DNA of 64,000 nt from contig CAUJDF010000044.1 of the NCBI GenBank assembly GCA_963169045.1, forward strand, positions 434,001-498,000, in the 5' to 3' direction. The DNA comes from Myxococcota bacterium (GTDB taxonomy: Bacteria; Myxococcota_A; Bradymonadia; UBA7976; UBA1532). Positions 1 to 8,098 of this stretch are shown here, in pieces. Each line of letters begins with the position of its first letter. Position 1 is the stretch's first letter. The notes beneath the pieces are model-generated. The model had not been told where the DNA came from and made no database searches. It was given only the letters and a program-made list of their open reading frames with translations. Both the position numbers and the translations under genes were made by a program.

Positions 1-284
1 AAGGCGATGTCGTCGCCGAACTGCTCGCGCAGCGTCTCGACGGTCGCCACCGTGTCCTCGACGGTGTCGTGGAGCAGGCCGGCGCAGACGCTGGCCGTGT
101 CCAGCCGCAGCTGGGCCACGATGTAGCTGACCTCGAGCGGGTGGATGAGATAGGGCTCGCCGTTGCGACGGGTCTGGCCGCGGTGGGCCGCCGCGCTGAA
201 CACGTAGGCGCGGCGCACGAGGTCGACGTCGGCCTCCGGGTGGTGCTGCCGCAGCTCGTCGATGACGTCGTCGAGTCGGACCAT
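1..284 (-). CDS. RelA/SpoT (p)ppGpp synthetase/hydrolase, N-terminal part
   Basis: The first 94 codons of a RelA/SpoT homologue, which makes and/or hydrolyses the alarmone (p)ppGpp; the rest lies beyond the left edge. The readable part is the start of the HD hydrolase domain: RNGEPYLIHPLEVSYIVA supplies the first His, and AGLLHDTVEDT carries the HD pair. The ATG follows gmk by 32 nt on the same strand. The usual proteobacterial order is yicC-gmk-rpoZ-spoT; rpoZ is absent here. The synthetase, TGS and ACT domains cannot be seen, so RelA, SpoT or Rel cannot be told apart. Confidence 0.88.
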   Translation of the reverse strand, partial: MVRLDDVIDELRQHHPEADVDLVRRAYVFSAAAHRGQTRRNGEPYLIHPLEVSYIVAQLRLDTASVCAGLLHDTVEDTVATVETLREQFGDDIA

Positions 285-316
285 CAGTCCCCACGATAAG
301 GCACGCGGTCGGGTCT

Positions 317-925
317 TCAACCCCCCTGCGCGGCCAGTCGTTCCAGGGTGGCGCGGCGCTCTGCCGTGCGCAGGTGCGCCGCCCGGTAGATGCAGTCGAG
401 CTCCGCCACCGCGGCGTCGAGCTGCTCGTTGAGCACCAGGTAGTCGAACGTGCGGGCTGCCTCGAGCTCGCGGCGGCCGGCGGCGAGGCGGCGCGCGATC
501 GAGGCCTCCGTCTCGGTGCCGCGGGCGCGCAGGCGGCGCTCGACTTCGGCCCACGAGGGCGGCAGGACGAAGCACGTCAGCGCGTCGGGGTAGGCGCGCT
601 TCAGGTTGGCGGCCCCCACCACGTCGATGTCGTACAGCAGGTCGACGCCGTCGCGGGCGGCGCCGTCGATCATCGAGCGCGCGGTGCCGTACAGGTTGCC
701 CGCGTACTCGGCCCACTCGGCGAACGCGTCGTCGGCGGACAGGCGCTCGAACTCGACGCGCGACGTGAAGTGGTAGTGCACGCCGTCGACCTCGTGCGCG
801 CGCGGCGCCCGCGTCGTGTGGCTCACCGACAGGCGCAGGCGCGGATATCGGTCGAGGAGGTGGCGCGCGATCGTCGACTTCCCGGTCCCGCTGACGGCGC
901 AGATGATCAGGTGGACCACGATCAC
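317..925 (-). CDS. gmk: Guanylate kinase
   Basis: Cytosolic enzyme converting GMP and ATP to GDP and ADP. At 202 aa it has the normal family length. The P-loop reads AVSGTGKST (residues 10-18) instead of the usual GPSGAGKST, keeping the Lys and Ser/Thr. The GMP-binding segment SVSHTTRAPRAHEVDGVHYHF matches the family SVSxTTRxPRxxExxGxxYxF pattern. The start is GTG at 925; its GTGA overlaps the yicC stop, so the two are translationally coupled. It sits directly upstream of the RelA/SpoT gene, linking guanine nucleotide supply to alarmone synthesis. Confidence 0.95.
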   Translation of the reverse strand: MIVVHLIICAVSGTGKSTIARHLLDRYPRLRLSVSHTTRAPRAHEVDGVHYHFTSRVEFERLSADDAFAEWAEYAGNLYGTARSMIDGAARDGVDLLYDIDVVGAANLKRAYPDALTCFVLPPSWAEVERRLRARGTETEASIARRLAAGRRELEAARTFDYLVLNEQLDAAVAELDCIYRAAHLRTAERRATLERLAAQGG

Positions 926-1827
926 TCCACGTTCTGGACCTGCTCGCGCAGCCGCTCCAACTCGGCCTTGAGGTCGAGCACGACGCGCGACATCTCCAGA
1001 TCCTGCACCTTGCTGCCGACCGTGTTCGCCTCGCGCGCCATCTCCTGACAGAGGAAGTCGAGCTGGCGGCCGACGGCCTCACGCTCGTCCTTCGACGACT
1101 CGGTCAGCAGCGACCGCGCCTGCCCCACGTGCGCCGAGAGCCGCGCCAGCTCCTCGGCGACATCGGACTTCTCGGCGAAGAGGGCGACCTCGTGCAGGAT
1201 GCGGCCGCTCTCGAGCTCGAGCCCGGCGTCGGCAGCGAGATCACGGATGCGGCGCTCGAGCCGCGCCTGGTAGGCCGCCGACAGCTCGGGCGCGCGGGCA
1301 GCCAGGCGTCCCTGCAGCTCGAGGATGCGGTCGAGCAGGCGGACGAGCTCGGAGGCGAGCGCCGCCCCCTCGTGAAGGCGCATGTCGACCGCCGCCTGCA
1401 GCGCGCGGTCCATCGCCTCGCCGAGCTCGCGTTCGATCTGGTCGTCGCCGACCGCCGGCACCGCCGGCACGAGCACACCGGGGTGCGCCGCGATGGTGGC
1501 CGAGTCGGAGATGTCGAGGATCTCGAGGGATTCGGCGATGGCTCGGTGCGCCTCGCGCACGGCGCGAGCGAGACCGAGATCGACGGCGACGCGAGATGGC
1601 CCGGTGGCCTCGCCGGTCTGCTCGTAGACGCCGACCTCGATCCGCCCGCGGCGGAGACGCGCGCCGACGCGGGCGCGCAAGGCGGCCTCCGCGGACGCGA
1701 GCTCGCGTGGGAGGCGAATGCGCAGGTCGAGGTAGCGGTGGTTGACGGCGCGGATCTCGACCGCGTAGGCGAAGCCCCCCACGGTCGCGGCGGCGCGCCC
1801 GAATCCGGTCATGCTGTGGATCGACAT
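922..1827 (-). CDS. yicC: YicC family endoribonuclease
   Basis: A 301-aa member of the YicC/YloC family (N-terminal YicC-like domain followed by DUF1732). E. coli YicC is an endoribonuclease involved in small-RNA turnover. The diagnostic start IHSMTGFGRA is present, as is the conserved segment EIRAVNHRYLDLRIRLPRE. The C-terminal domain has the family hallmarks KDEREAVGRQLDFLCQEM, REANTVGSK and the final VLDLKAELERLREQVQNVE. It is the first gene of a leftward yicC-gmk-RelA/SpoT series and overlaps gmk by four bases. Confidence 0.95.
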   Translation of the reverse strand: MSIHSMTGFGRAAATVGGFAYAVEIRAVNHRYLDLRIRLPRELASAEAALRARVGARLRRGRIEVGVYEQTGEATGPSRVAVDLGLARAVREAHRAIAESLEILDISDSATIAAHPGVLVPAVPAVGDDQIERELGEAMDRALQAAVDMRLHEGAALASELVRLLDRILELQGRLAARAPELSAAYQARLERRIRDLAADAGLELESGRILHEVALFAEKSDVAEELARLSAHVGQARSLLTESSKDEREAVGRQLDFLCQEMAREANTVGSKVQDLEMSRVVLDLKAELERLREQVQNVE

Positions 1828-1891
1828 ACGCCGCCCAATACCACGACCGCGCGGGGGCGGAAACCCCGTCCTCCGACGGCGGCGCCGGCGC

Positions 1892-2143
1892 TCAGCGGCG
1901 GCTCGCGAGCAGCGTACCGCCTTCGGTCGTCCGGTCGAGCCCCAGGCCGCGCGCGAAGCGGTCGACGAGCTCCACCGCCGCCGTCTCCGCCGCGAAGCGG
2001 TTCGACAACGACGGCAGCGGCATGTCGTTCACCGCTTGCGCCACCGCAGGGTCCAGCCGGGCGGGCTTCGCCTTCCGCGCCGGAGAGCGAGCCAGGGCGG
2101 TAGACGCGGCGAGGAGCGTGGCCAGGACGATGGTGCGCTTCAT
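1892..2143 (-). CDS. Small secreted protein of unknown function
   Basis: 83 aa beginning MKRTIVLATLLAASTALA, a clear Sec signal peptide with likely cleavage after ALA. The mature part is about 65 residues, basic at first and then with a short amphipathic stretch (VELVDRFARGLGLD). No known domain is recognised. The ATG at 2143 was chosen over a further-upstream start because it gives the signal peptide. It lies 64 nt upstream of yicC on the same strand. The gene is short and unsupported by homology I can name. Confidence 0.6.
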   Translation of the reverse strand: MKRTIVLATLLAASTALARSPARKAKPARLDPAVAQAVNDMPLPSLSNRFAAETAAVELVDRFARGLGLDRTTEGGTLLASRR

Positions 2144-2227
2144 GATGACCCCACCCGACAGGTGTTGTGATGTAGGTCTTATCACCACAAACGCCGGGTG
2201 GGCAAGACGAACTGCGCAGGAGGCGGT

Positions 2228-5050
2228 CTACTCGAGGCTCTCGAAGAAGGCGGCGTCGACGGAGCGGACGACCGGGCGGACCGTGGCGAGTCCGATGCCC
2301 TGGTCGTAGAGCAGGCGGGCGAGGCCGGCGCCGTCGACGAGGACGAGCGTCGGGCGGTCGGTGCGGGCGGCCTCGTCGCGGGCGTCCGGTCCGAACGTCC
2401 CAACGGTCAGGACGACGCCGCGGCTGGCGCCGAACTGCGCCAGACCCTCCCGCAGGGCGCGGACCGTGTCGCGGCCGATCGTCTTCCACGCGCGACGGGC
2501 GACGACGGCGCTGGTGAGGGCGGCGCTCCCCTGGTCGTAGGTGGCGAGCAGGGCGAGGTTGCCGCCCGCCTCGCGGTGCACGACCCGCACGTTCGCGTAC
2601 CCGATCTGCTCGAGCAGCATCACGACCACCTGTTCGAAGGCGGTGTCGCCCAGGCCCGCCACGCGCGCCAGCAGATCGCGGCGCACGATCTCGCGCTGCT
2701 CGGCGGTCGCCGCCTGGATCGTCTCCTCGAGTTGCAGGAACCGCTCGGACAGGCCCCACGCCGAGAGACCGACGGTCCCGTTGAAGTAGACGACGAAGGG
2801 CGCGCGCAGGCCCGCAGCGGACCGGCGCGCGTTCTCGGCGAGCAACGCGGCGCGCACGCCTCGGGACTCGGAGCCGCCACCAAGCGCGTCGATCGGCAGC
2901 GGACGCCCGCTCCGCTCCAGCGCGGCGAGCGCGCGCGACACGAGCACGTCGGTGGGAGCGATCTCGGGCAGCGCGGGACCGCGGCGCTCCGCCTCGGGCG
3001 CGGGCGCCGGCGCCGGCGTCTGGCGACGCTCGCGATAGGGCGCCTCGGTGACCGTCGCGGCCGCGGCCTGTACGGTCTCGACGGGCGACGGGGTCTGCTC
3101 GCGCCGCTCGGAGAACCGGGCGCGCAGCCGATCGCGCAGGCTCGGACGCTCGCCCGGCGCCGCGGCCGTCTCCGACGGGCTCGCCATCATCGGCTGAGCA
3201 GCGCGCGGCTCCGCCGGACGGTCGGCGGTCGACCGCTGCTCCTCACCCCGCGCCTCGGGGGGCCGCCCCTCGGGACGACGCTCCGCACGCGCGGCCTCGT
3301 CGCGGCGACCCTCGGCGGGACGGGACTCCGCCGTTCGCGCTTCCGGCGGACGACGCTCCTCGAGGCGCGGTGCCGACGAGCGCAGCTCGTCGCGCCGCGG
3401 CTCCGGACGGCGATCGTCGCGGCGCGGCTCCGGGCGCCGCTCGTCGCGCCGCGGCTCCTCGCGACGCGCCTCGGCCGGACGATGTTCTTCGCGCCGCGGC
3501 TCCTCGCGACGCCCTGCGTCGGGGCGGCGCTCTTCGCGAGCCGGCTCGGCCGGACGCACTTCCGCCGGGCGCCGCTCCTCGCGGCGCGGCTCCTCGCGGC
3601 GCCCCGCGTCAGGGCGCCGCCCCTCTCGAGCCGGCTCGGCCGGCCGCATCTCCGCCGGGCGCCGCTCATCGCGGCGAACCTCGGCCGGGCGGCGCTCGTC
3701 GCGGCGACCCTCGACCGGCGCGCGGCCGTCAGCCGGGCGCTCGTCCCGACGCGGCTCGCGCGTGAGCGCCTCGGCCGGTCGCCGCTCATCGACGCGCGCG
3801 GCCCGGACCTCGGCCACCGGCACCGTGCCCGTCTGGCGAGCCTCGTCCGGCGACGCATCGCCTCGACCGTAGCGGGCGCGCAGGCGCGCCTTGACGGAGG
3901 ACGGGTCCGCGACGCGGATCGCGGCGGGCGGCGGGGCGGCTTCGACGGCGGGCGGGGGCGGCGGCTCCATGGCCGCAGGCGCCGGCGGCGCGACGGCCTC
4001 GGGCTCGCGGGCTGGCGGCGCCGCTTCGCCCCGAGCGGCCCGGCGGGCCTTCAGTCGCTCGCCGATGGCCCGGCGCAGGTTGGCCTCGTCGCCCGCCTCC
4101 GGCTCGGGGGCTCTGGGCGCAGCCGCCCGCGGCGCCGGTTCGGCCTTCGGCGCCGCCGCCCGCGGCGCCGGTTCGGCCTTCGACGCCGCCGCCCGCGGCG
4201 CATCTTCGGTAAGGGGCGCCGCGGCCCGCGGCGCGTCTTCGGCTCTCGCTGCCGCCGCTGGAGGCGTCCGCGTCGGCTTCGTCGACGACCGCGCGGCGCG
4301 CGGCGCCTCCGCCTTGGTCGGCGCGGCGTCTGTGGGTCTCGCCAGCCGCGCCGTCGCGCGGTCCCCTTCGGGCGGCGCCGCCGACTCGGGGGCCCGCTCG
4401 GGCCGCGCCGCTGCGCGGGTCGCTTCGGGCGGCGCCGCCTCGGCGCGAGTCGGCGCTGCGTTCTCACGGCGACCACGACCGTCGCCGGCGGCGCTCTCGC
4501 GCTTCGTCGCCGGCGCCTGCTCGGCGGCGGGCTCGGACGCCTCCGCGTCCACGACCGCCGCCGCGCGCGAACGCATCCGCTCCCAGAGGCGCGAACGGAG
4601 ACGATCGCGATCCGGCGCCTGGGCAGCCACCGCCACCGCCTCCTCGACCGAGGTGGGCGCAGCGGACTCGCTGCCGACGAGGTCGGCCGCCCGCCGGCGC
4701 CGTCGCCGGCGCCGTCCGCCCTCGTCCTCCTCCTGGTCGTCGAAGTCGTCGAATTCCTCTTCGAGATCGATCTCTTCGGCGACCTCGACGACGGTCGGCG
4801 CCGCCTGACGACGCGGTGTCTCCGCCACGCTCTCCCCGAGGCCGTAGACGCCGCGGCGCACCTCGACGACCGGCTCGCGGCCGGACGGAGCGGAGCGGAT
4901 GGCATCGCGGAACGCGTCGAGCTCGGGTGTGCCGTTCGCGAACAGCCCGTCGCGCTCCCCGATGGCCAGAATCTTGCGCAGACTCAGCGGCCGCCCGCTC
5001 TCGCGCAGGACCCGTCGCGCCGCCTCAATCCAAGTCGCCGTCTCTGCCAT
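2228..5050 (-). CDS. HARE-HTH protein with Arg/Glu-rich middle and degenerate Mrr-like C-terminus
   Basis: 940 aa. Residues ~3-75 match a HARE-HTH/HB1 winged-helix module (TWIEAARRVLRESGRPLSLR, then DAFRDAIRSAP and a VVEVRRGVYGLGE wing). This DNA-binding domain is often joined to restriction-type or epigenetic enzymes. A strongly acidic stretch follows (~90-110), a tract rich in Arg (RRRRRRR), then several hundred residues rich in Ala, Pro, Arg and Glu with repeats of the type EERRPAEVR and EEPRREE, probably disordered. The last ~150 residues resemble an Mrr-type nuclease: FEQVVVMLLEQIGYANVRVV, then SRGVVLTVGTFGPDARDEA. Where active Mrr has GGVD and QxK, this protein has GGNL and VAR, so cleavage is unlikely. 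The ATG at 5050 has GAGGG seven bases upstream; a GTG lies two codons earlier. Confidence 0.8.
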   Translation of the reverse strand: MAETATWIEAARRVLRESGRPLSLRKILAIGERDGLFANGTPELDAFRDAIRSAPSGREPVVEVRRGVYGLGESVAETPRRQAAPTVVEVAEEIDLEEEFDDFDDQEEDEGGRRRRRRRRAADLVGSESAAPTSVEEAVAVAAQAPDRDRLRSRLWERMRSRAAAVVDAEASEPAAEQAPATKRESAAGDGRGRRENAAPTRAEAAPPEATRAAARPERAPESAAPPEGDRATARLARPTDAAPTKAEAPRAARSSTKPTRTPPAAAARAEDAPRAAAPLTEDAPRAAASKAEPAPRAAAPKAEPAPRAAAPRAPEPEAGDEANLRRAIGERLKARRAARGEAAPPAREPEAVAPPAPAAMEPPPPPAVEAAPPPAAIRVADPSSVKARLRARYGRGDASPDEARQTGTVPVAEVRAARVDERRPAEALTREPRRDERPADGRAPVEGRRDERRPAEVRRDERRPAEMRPAEPAREGRRPDAGRREEPRREERRPAEVRPAEPAREERRPDAGRREEPRREEHRPAEARREEPRRDERRPEPRRDDRRPEPRRDELRSSAPRLEERRPPEARTAESRPAEGRRDEAARAERRPEGRPPEARGEEQRSTADRPAEPRAAQPMMASPSETAAAPGERPSLRDRLRARFSERREQTPSPVETVQAAAATVTEAPYRERRQTPAPAPAPEAERRGPALPEIAPTDVLVSRALAALERSGRPLPIDALGGGSESRGVRAALLAENARRSAAGLRAPFVVYFNGTVGLSAWGLSERFLQLEETIQAATAEQREIVRRDLLARVAGLGDTAFEQVVVMLLEQIGYANVRVVHREAGGNLALLATYDQGSAALTSAVVARRAWKTIGRDTVRALREGLAQFGASRGVVLTVGTFGPDARDEAARTDRPTLVLVDGAGLARLLYDQGIGLATVRPVVRSVDAAFFESLE
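3340..3790. repeat. Internal repeats encoding an Arg/Glu/Pro-rich tract
   Basis: An imperfect tandem repetition within the HARE-HTH gene. On the plus strand, blocks such as GCCGGGCGCCGCTC and TCGCGCCGCGGCTCC recur many times. They encode repeated EERRPAE, EEPRREE and PRRDERR units on the minus strand. The boundaries are approximate. The repeats are imperfect and protein-coding, with no spacer structure. Confidence 0.6.
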
Positions 5051-5166
5051 CGTCACACCCTCGCCACCGTCCGGTCTGAATCGCGCGCCATCCTAGTTCC
5101 GGCCCGACCAGATTCCTACTGTTTCGGATCGGCGTCCCGCCCCCGCCTTGATGGCGAATCGGGCGC

Positions 5167-7362
5167 ATGCCACGATGCCTCGCCATGCCGAGGTTCGACC
5201 CCTTGCGACTGAGCCTCGCCGGTCGCTGGCGCGCGCACCTCGCCGACGACCGGCACGTCGGAGCGCTCACCGATCACGTCCACCTGCGCCTCGGGGCGCG
5301 TGGCCTCACCGCCCACCTCGAGGACGAGGACGTCGCCGCGCTGCTGACGGCGCTCGACGACGCGCTCGACGCGCTGGCGACGGGCGGCGAGGGAGAGACG
5401 GACGTGCCCCTGCCGCGCTCGCGACACACGCTCCGCCTGGCGCGGCGCGGCGGCGTCTCGCTCGTGTCTCTCGAGTCGGACGCCGGCCGGCCCATCGTTC
5501 GAGAAGAAGCCTTCGATGCCGGCACCTTCCGGCGCAGCGTGCGCGCCGCGGCCCGGGAGATCGTCGTGGCGCTCGGTCCGCGCGCGCCGGTCAGCTTGCG
5601 TGCGCTCCTGGCGAAGCCGCGCCGCCGTCGCGCCGAGGGCGGCACGACGACGCCACGGGCCGGCGGACAAGCGCGCCTCACCTTCGAGCTCGGTGACGCG
5701 CCGCCCGCCGACAGGCCGGCGGATCCGGGGGCGGACGCGGTGCGCCAGGTGGTGGTCCGGCTCGGCACCTCGCCGCCGCTCGTGGTCTCGCCGGTGGTGC
5801 CGCTCGACCTGCTCGAGGCGCTGACGCGGGCCGCGGAGACGGCGTTGAAGACGCGCGACTGGCCGAGGGGTCGGTGGGAGGTCGCCCTCGACGCGGAGGG
5901 CGCCTCACGGCTGGTCATCACCCGCGATGGCGCCGGCCTCGTGGTCCACCTCGCCGACCGCACCGGGCACGCGCGGCCGGGCCGCGTCCGGGTCGATCTC
6001 TGCGGCTTCGCCGTCGCGGCGGCTCGTTTCGCCGCGCACGTCGAGGTCGACCCGCACGAACGGCCCCGCCTCGCGCGCCTGCGGCGCTCCGCGCGCCATC
6101 TGCGTCGCTGGGCCGCCGCCCTCTCCGCCGGCGACTTCGCGACCGCCGACGCACCGCGACCGGCGCTCGTCCCCCCAGCGCCGGCCACGGTCAGCGCCGC
6201 CGATCCGCTGCCGGTCGACGGCCTCCGTCACCTCGCTTACCGCCGCCGCTGGCGCCGTCATGTCCCCGGCCTCGACGCCCGCCACATCTCAGTGATCGAC
6301 GAGCGCCTCGTCGTGGTGGGCCGCGACGGCCTGAGCGCCCTCGACGGCGCCACCGGGGCCACGCTGTGGTCGGCGCCGGGCGCGAGCCGAATCCCCAATA
6401 GTCCCGCTGAGTTGCGACTGTCCGCAGGCGGACGCCTCGAGCGCGTCGTGCTCGACGATGGCGCCGTCCGCTGGCATGCCCGGCCCTTCCGGGGCGACCG
6501 CCTGCCCACGCACGCCACGGCGGTGGACGATCGCATCGTCGTCGCCGCCGACGACGGCACCGTCGCCGCTCTCGACGCGGGCGCGGGACGGATCTGCTGG
6601 CGCGCGCGCACCTGGTTCGGCGCGGTGACCGGCTTCGCCGCCGCCAGCGGCGTCGTGTGGGCCAACGGCGAGGACGGGTTCGTCCACGCGTGGGAGGTCT
6701 CGACCGGGCGCCGGCTCTTCGCCGTCCGGCTGTGCGGCGAGCCTCAGGGCGCGCCCCACTTCGACGGACGCGGACTACTCTCGCTCGCCCACGTCGGGCC
6801 CGAGGCGGTCGGCCGGATCACCTGCCTGGACCCGCTCGATGGCGCCCATCGCTGGGCGCGGACGCTCGACGGCACGACCTCGGGGGATCCGCTCGTCGCC
6901 GGTTCGATTCTGCTGGTGACCGTCCACAGGCCGGAGGGCGCGCGGCTCCTGGCCGTCGACGTCGCGGACGGCGCCGCCCTCTGGGACGCGCCTGTCGGCG
7001 AGGACGTCCGCCCGCACCTTCCGCTGGCCGCCGACGGGCTCGCATTCGTCAAGGCCACCGACGGTCGTGTCCTCGCCCTCGACCTGCGCACCGGGAGCGA
7101 GCGCTGGTCGGCGCCCGCGGACGATCCCGGCGAGGTGCTCGTCCGCAATCCTCCGCCCGTACTGTGCCGTGGCCTGCTCCTCGTGCCCGGACAGACCATC
7201 CGGGCGCTCGCGCCCGGCGACGGTCGTCTCGTCACGGCGCTCGCCTGCGACGACCTCGTCCCGGAGTGGATGCACGTGTGGCCCGGCGGCGACCTGGTCG
7301 TCGCCGAGGGCGAGTCGATCACTCGCTACGTGCTCGGTGGACACCTCGCCGTCGTGGAGTGA
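5167..7362 (+). CDS. PQQ-like beta-propeller repeat protein
   Basis: 731 aa from the first ATG (a second in-frame ATG at 5185 begins MPRFDPLRLSL and is equally plausible). The C-terminal ~400 residues are a WD40/PQQ-like propeller: repeated blades of the form LDxxTGxxLWxxP, for example LDGATGATLWSAPG, LDAGAGRICWRAR and LDLRTGSERWSAP. The N-terminal ~320 residues form no domain I recognise. Unlike BamB, no signal peptide or lipobox is visible, so it is probably cytosolic. It faces the HARE-HTH gene divergently and ends 3 nt before the convergent metallophosphoesterase gene. Role unknown; the propeller suggests a binding scaffold. Confidence 0.8.
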   Translation: MPRCLAMPRFDPLRLSLAGRWRAHLADDRHVGALTDHVHLRLGARGLTAHLEDEDVAALLTALDDALDALATGGEGETDVPLPRSRHTLRLARRGGVSLVSLESDAGRPIVREEAFDAGTFRRSVRAAAREIVVALGPRAPVSLRALLAKPRRRRAEGGTTTPRAGGQARLTFELGDAPPADRPADPGADAVRQVVVRLGTSPPLVVSPVVPLDLLEALTRAAETALKTRDWPRGRWEVALDAEGASRLVITRDGAGLVVHLADRTGHARPGRVRVDLCGFAVAAARFAAHVEVDPHERPRLARLRRSARHLRRWAAALSAGDFATADAPRPALVPPAPATVSAADPLPVDGLRHLAYRRRWRRHVPGLDARHISVIDERLVVVGRDGLSALDGATGATLWSAPGASRIPNSPAELRLSAGGRLERVVLDDGAVRWHARPFRGDRLPTHATAVDDRIVVAADDGTVAALDAGAGRICWRARTWFGAVTGFAAASGVVWANGEDGFVHAWEVSTGRRLFAVRLCGEPQGAPHFDGRGLLSLAHVGPEAVGRITCLDPLDGAHRWARTLDGTTSGDPLVAGSILLVTVHRPEGARLLAVDVADGAALWDAPVGEDVRPHLPLAADGLAFVKATDGRVLALDLRTGSERWSAPADDPGEVLVRNPPPVLCRGLLLVPGQTIRALAPGDGRLVTALACDDLVPEWMHVWPGGDLVVAEGESITRYVLGGHLAVVE

Positions 7363-7365
7363 TCG

Positions 7366-8097
7366 TCACACGCCGAGGAAGAGCCGCTTGCCGAAGGCCG
7401 CGTCCAGGTCGGCGGCGACGATCTTCCGGGCGGCAGCCTCCACGTCGTAGCTCACGCGGTGATATTCGAACCAGCGCGCCTCGGTGTCGTAGATGGCGCA
7501 ACAAGCGCGGCTGTCATAGTCGCGGGGCTGCCCGACGCTGCCGACCGTGACGACGTACCGTCGCGTCGGCTCGCAGCGAAAACGCGTGTTGAGCACTTCC
7601 TCGGCGGTGTCGCGATCGAATGCGAACGACTTGCACAGGTGCGAGTGGCCGATGAAGGTGACTGGCGACAGCTCGTCGAAGCGCCGCCGCAGCTCGCGAA
7701 CCTGCTCGAGCAAGAAGACGTACTCGAACTCCTCGAGCGCCACCGGCGAGCCGTGGCAGAACGTCACGTCCCCGACGCGGTGCGCATACGGCAGCGACCG
7801 CAGCCAGGCGAGGTTCTCGGCGGAGAGGACGCGCGCGTGCAGGTCGAGCGCGTTGCGCGCGGCGGCGCGGTAGTAGCTGTAATCCATCCGGCCGCAGACG
7901 GCGGCATCGTGATTGCCCAGGATGGTCACATCGGCCCGCCTCCGAACGAGCTCGCAGCACTCGTTCGGCTGCGCGCCGTAGCCGACCACATCGCCCAGAC
8001 ACGCCAGGAAGTCGACCGGCTCCCGATCGAAAACGGCGAGGGCCGCCTGGAGCGCCTCGAGGTTGGCATGGACGTCGGAGATCAGGCCGATCCGCAT
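7366..8097 (-). CDS. Metallophosphoesterase (calcineurin-like, YfcE/MJ0936 type)
   Basis: 243 aa. A dimetal phosphoesterase with all motifs in order: MRIGLISDVHANLEAL (DxH), LGDVVGYG (GDxxG), ILGNHDAAV (GNHD), TFCHGSP (the single His) and FIGHSHLCKSF (GHSH). These are the ligands for two metal ions. This subgroup hydrolyses phosphodiesters or phosphomonoesters, some members acting on cyclic nucleotides or diadenosine tetraphosphate; the substrate here is not evident. The ATG lies one base after the stop of the CpXC gene, so both are probably one transcript. Confidence 0.9.
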   Translation of the reverse strand: MRIGLISDVHANLEALQAALAVFDREPVDFLACLGDVVGYGAQPNECCELVRRRADVTILGNHDAAVCGRMDYSYYRAAARNALDLHARVLSAENLAWLRSLPYAHRVGDVTFCHGSPVALEEFEYVFLLEQVRELRRRFDELSPVTFIGHSHLCKSFAFDRDTAEEVLNTRFRCEPTRRYVVTVGSVGQPRDYDSRACCAIYDTEARWFEYHRVSYDVEAAARKIVAADLDAAFGKRLFLGV

Positions 8098-8098
8098 G

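Noticed and set aside
2198-5212. A 1004-codon open frame on the plus strand, antisense to the HARE-HTH gene
   Set aside because: Its product is Arg/Leu/Gly-rich with no domain, and the minus-strand gene has a ribosome site and recognisable HARE-HTH domain. High G+C makes long antisense frames.
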